A program made the position numbers and the translations under genes. DNA of 49,010 nt from Bacteroidota bacterium (GTDB lineage Bacteria > Bacteroidota > Bacteroidia > Cytophagales > Cyclobacteriaceae). Of the stretch, positions 47,001-49,010 are shown piece after piece (the stretch's first letter is position 1; each line of letters opens with the position of its first letter). Where the stretch lies: contig JAFEAM010000041.1 of the NCBI GenBank assembly GCA_018266395.1, positions 40,609 through 89,618 on the forward strand, in the 5' to 3' direction. The notes under the pieces were generated by a model. The model saw nothing but the letters and a program-made list of their open reading frames with translations. It was not told the origin of the DNA and did no database searches.

Positions 47001-49010
47001 ATCTACACAAGGTGGAATTGGAAGATGAGGACGTGGTACAAAATGTCCAGAAAGGTATTCGTTCACGCTTCTACACCAGCGGGCGATACTCCGTCACCCG
47101 TGAAACTGGTACGCATCACTTTCACCGGCTACTCGCCGAATTCATGAACGGATAATGCCCTCATTTGATGATCCGCAGCATAGGCTTTTTCGGAATTACG
47201 GGGATGGTGGGGAAGCCGGTGGCTCATGCATCGCTACTGGCGGGATTCGAAGTCTGTGCATTAACGCGGAATCCTGAAAAGATTGAGTCAAATCCGCGCC
47301 TAACCCTTATCAAAGGCGACCTAAAATCAGAAGCAGATGTGGAGAAAGTTATAGCCGGCCGTGATGCCATTTACGTGAGCTTGTCCGTGGATCAGAACGA
47401 AAAGGAGAGTGACTGGCACACTGAAACGGATGGGATGAAAAACATTCTCGCTTCCGCCCGGCGGCATAACATCAAAAGAATCATACTCCTTTCATCGCTC
47501 GTCCAGCGGTATCAGGGGATGAATGGATTTCATTGGTGGGTTTTTGAGGTGAAGGAGGACTGCATCCGTCTGATACGGGAATCCGGAATACCGTATACCA
47601 TTTTCTATCCCTCCACCTTCATGGAGAGCTTCCTCGGCAAATACAGGCAGGGGTCAAGTATTGTCATTGCCGGAAAGTCTGAATTTCCCATGTACTACAT
47701 TGCCGGGGGCGACTACGCCAGACAGGTGGTCGCTTCTCTGCAACAGGATCCGGCAGAAAACAAGGAATATATAGTACAGGGACCTGAAGCGCACACACAA
47801 GATGAGGCCGCGATAATCTTTATCAAGAACTATCACAAAGTTCCATTGAAGAAGGTGAGCGCTCCTCTATGGCTGCTTAAGTTGCTCGCACCCTTCTCCC
47901 GGCAAATACGCTACGGCGCTCATATCGTAGAGGCGCTGGTTCGCTACCCTGAAAAGTTTGAATCCGAGAATACCTGGCATGACCTGGGCAGGCCATTGGT
48001 TACACTGAAAGAATTCGCTGAGCAGAGTGAATAACACTGCGCCCGGTTGCTGCAGAGATTAACAAGACAAGCTGATAATGACAGTCAGTTAATGCTTAAT
48101 TTTGTAGCCCTAAATTGAAGCAGACCGTCATGGCGGAATACAGTAAGGAAGAAATCAAGCGAATTGAAGAAAAGTGGAAGACCCTCTGGGAGCAGAGACA
48201 GGCTTACCGGACGGAAATGGACAAGAACCGCCCAAAATGCTATGTGCTGGACATGTTTCCCTATCCCTCAGGTGCAGGATTGCATGTCGGCCATCCACTG
48301 GGATACATATCTTCTGATATCTATGCCCGCTACAAGAGACTCAAGGGATTCAATGTACTCCATCCCATGGGTTTCGATGCTTTTGGTCTGCCGGCAGAAC
48401 AATATGCACTTGAGCATGGCGTACATCCCGCTGTCTCCACGCAAAGGAATATCGAGACTTTCAAGAAGCAAATGCGCGGCATTGGCTTCTCCTATGACTG
48501 GAGCCGCGAAGTGCAAACCTGTGATCCCTCCTACTACCGGTGGACGCAATGGATCTTCCTTCAGATTTTTGACAGTTGGTTCAACCACAAAAAAGAAAAA
48601 GCAGAGCGCATCACGGAGCTTGTAAAAATTTTTGAAAAGGAAGGGAATGCCCAACATCCCTTCCCCAACACCAGGTACACCTTGCCGGGAACGAAATCGA
48701 ATGTGTTTACCGCAACTGATTGGAAATCATTCAAGCCACAACTGCAGCGGGAAATTCTTATGCAATACCGGCTCGCCTACCTGGCCTATACCGATGTAAA
48801 CTGGTGCGAAGCTCTGGGGACGGTACTGGCTAACGACGAGGTCATCAACGGCGTCAGCTACCGTGGTGGATTCCCGGTGGTTAAAAAGCAAATGCGACAG
48901 TGGAGTTTGCGAATCACAGAGTACGCCGACCGTCTCCTCAAAGGTTTGGAGGAGATCGACTTCAGCGATTCCATGAAAGAGATCCAGCGCAACTGGATCG
49001 GCAAGAGTAC

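Overview
The window looks like chromosomal DNA of a free-living Bacteroidota bacterium, probably of the Cytophagales type. The evidence is the gene families (DUF5777, DUF6090 and DUF4249 proteins, a TonB receptor with a carboxypeptidase-like regulatory domain, many signal-peptide proteins of the '...AQ' type) and Bacteroidota-type promoters (a TTG/TTTG box about 19 nt before TAnnTTTG) ahead of several genes. The genus is inference only.

Left flank (1-15.4 kb). A partial outer-membrane protein is followed by a tight four-gene set: Rieske protein, c-type cytochrome lipoprotein, YceI protein and DUF5777 barrel. Next come an OmpA-family protein, a fatty-acid-hydroxylase-type membrane enzyme, a pentameric ligand-gated ion channel homologue, a membrane dipeptidase and two small unknowns. 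A 600-bp block of about 190-bp tandem repeats and a gene remnant precede a BamA/TamA-type barrel. A pair of 230-bp REP-like repeats precedes greB, which is bracketed by identical 24-bp palindromic elements. A DUF6090 protein, an unknown secreted protein and a DUF4160/DUF2442 pair follow; the DUF4160 gene carries a one-base frameshift.

Central island (15,438-30,807). A 15.3-kb integrated element lies between a 23-bp perfect repeat of the 3' end of tRNA-Glu (left) and the intact tRNA-Glu gene (right). It carries a tyrosine integrase with GTCCGTA repeats upstream, an HTH/excisionase-like protein, a RepA-like AAA ATPase, a RadC-type JAB protein and an SSB. No relaxase, primase or conjugation gene was recognised. 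Cargo includes an FRG-domain protein, a SHOCT protein, a membrane-anchored receiver protein translationally coupled to a Cys-rich histidine-kinase-like ATPase, an XRE regulator with an apparent operator, a chain of small coupled genes, and many unknowns. The cargo is AT-rich and unlike the flanks. The receiver/kinase pair is the best candidate for an undescribed system, possibly phage defence, but that role is inference.

Right flank (30.8-49 kb). This is core metabolism and envelope: GAPDH, an EamA transporter, a class III aminotransferase, HslV, the pyruvate dehydrogenase E2 subunit, a 997-residue metallopeptidase-like/propeller/barrel protein, a DUF4249 and TonB-receptor pair, bestrophin, DoxX, a Rieske ring-hydroxylating oxygenase with an NAD(P)-binding partner, and the 5' part of leuS.
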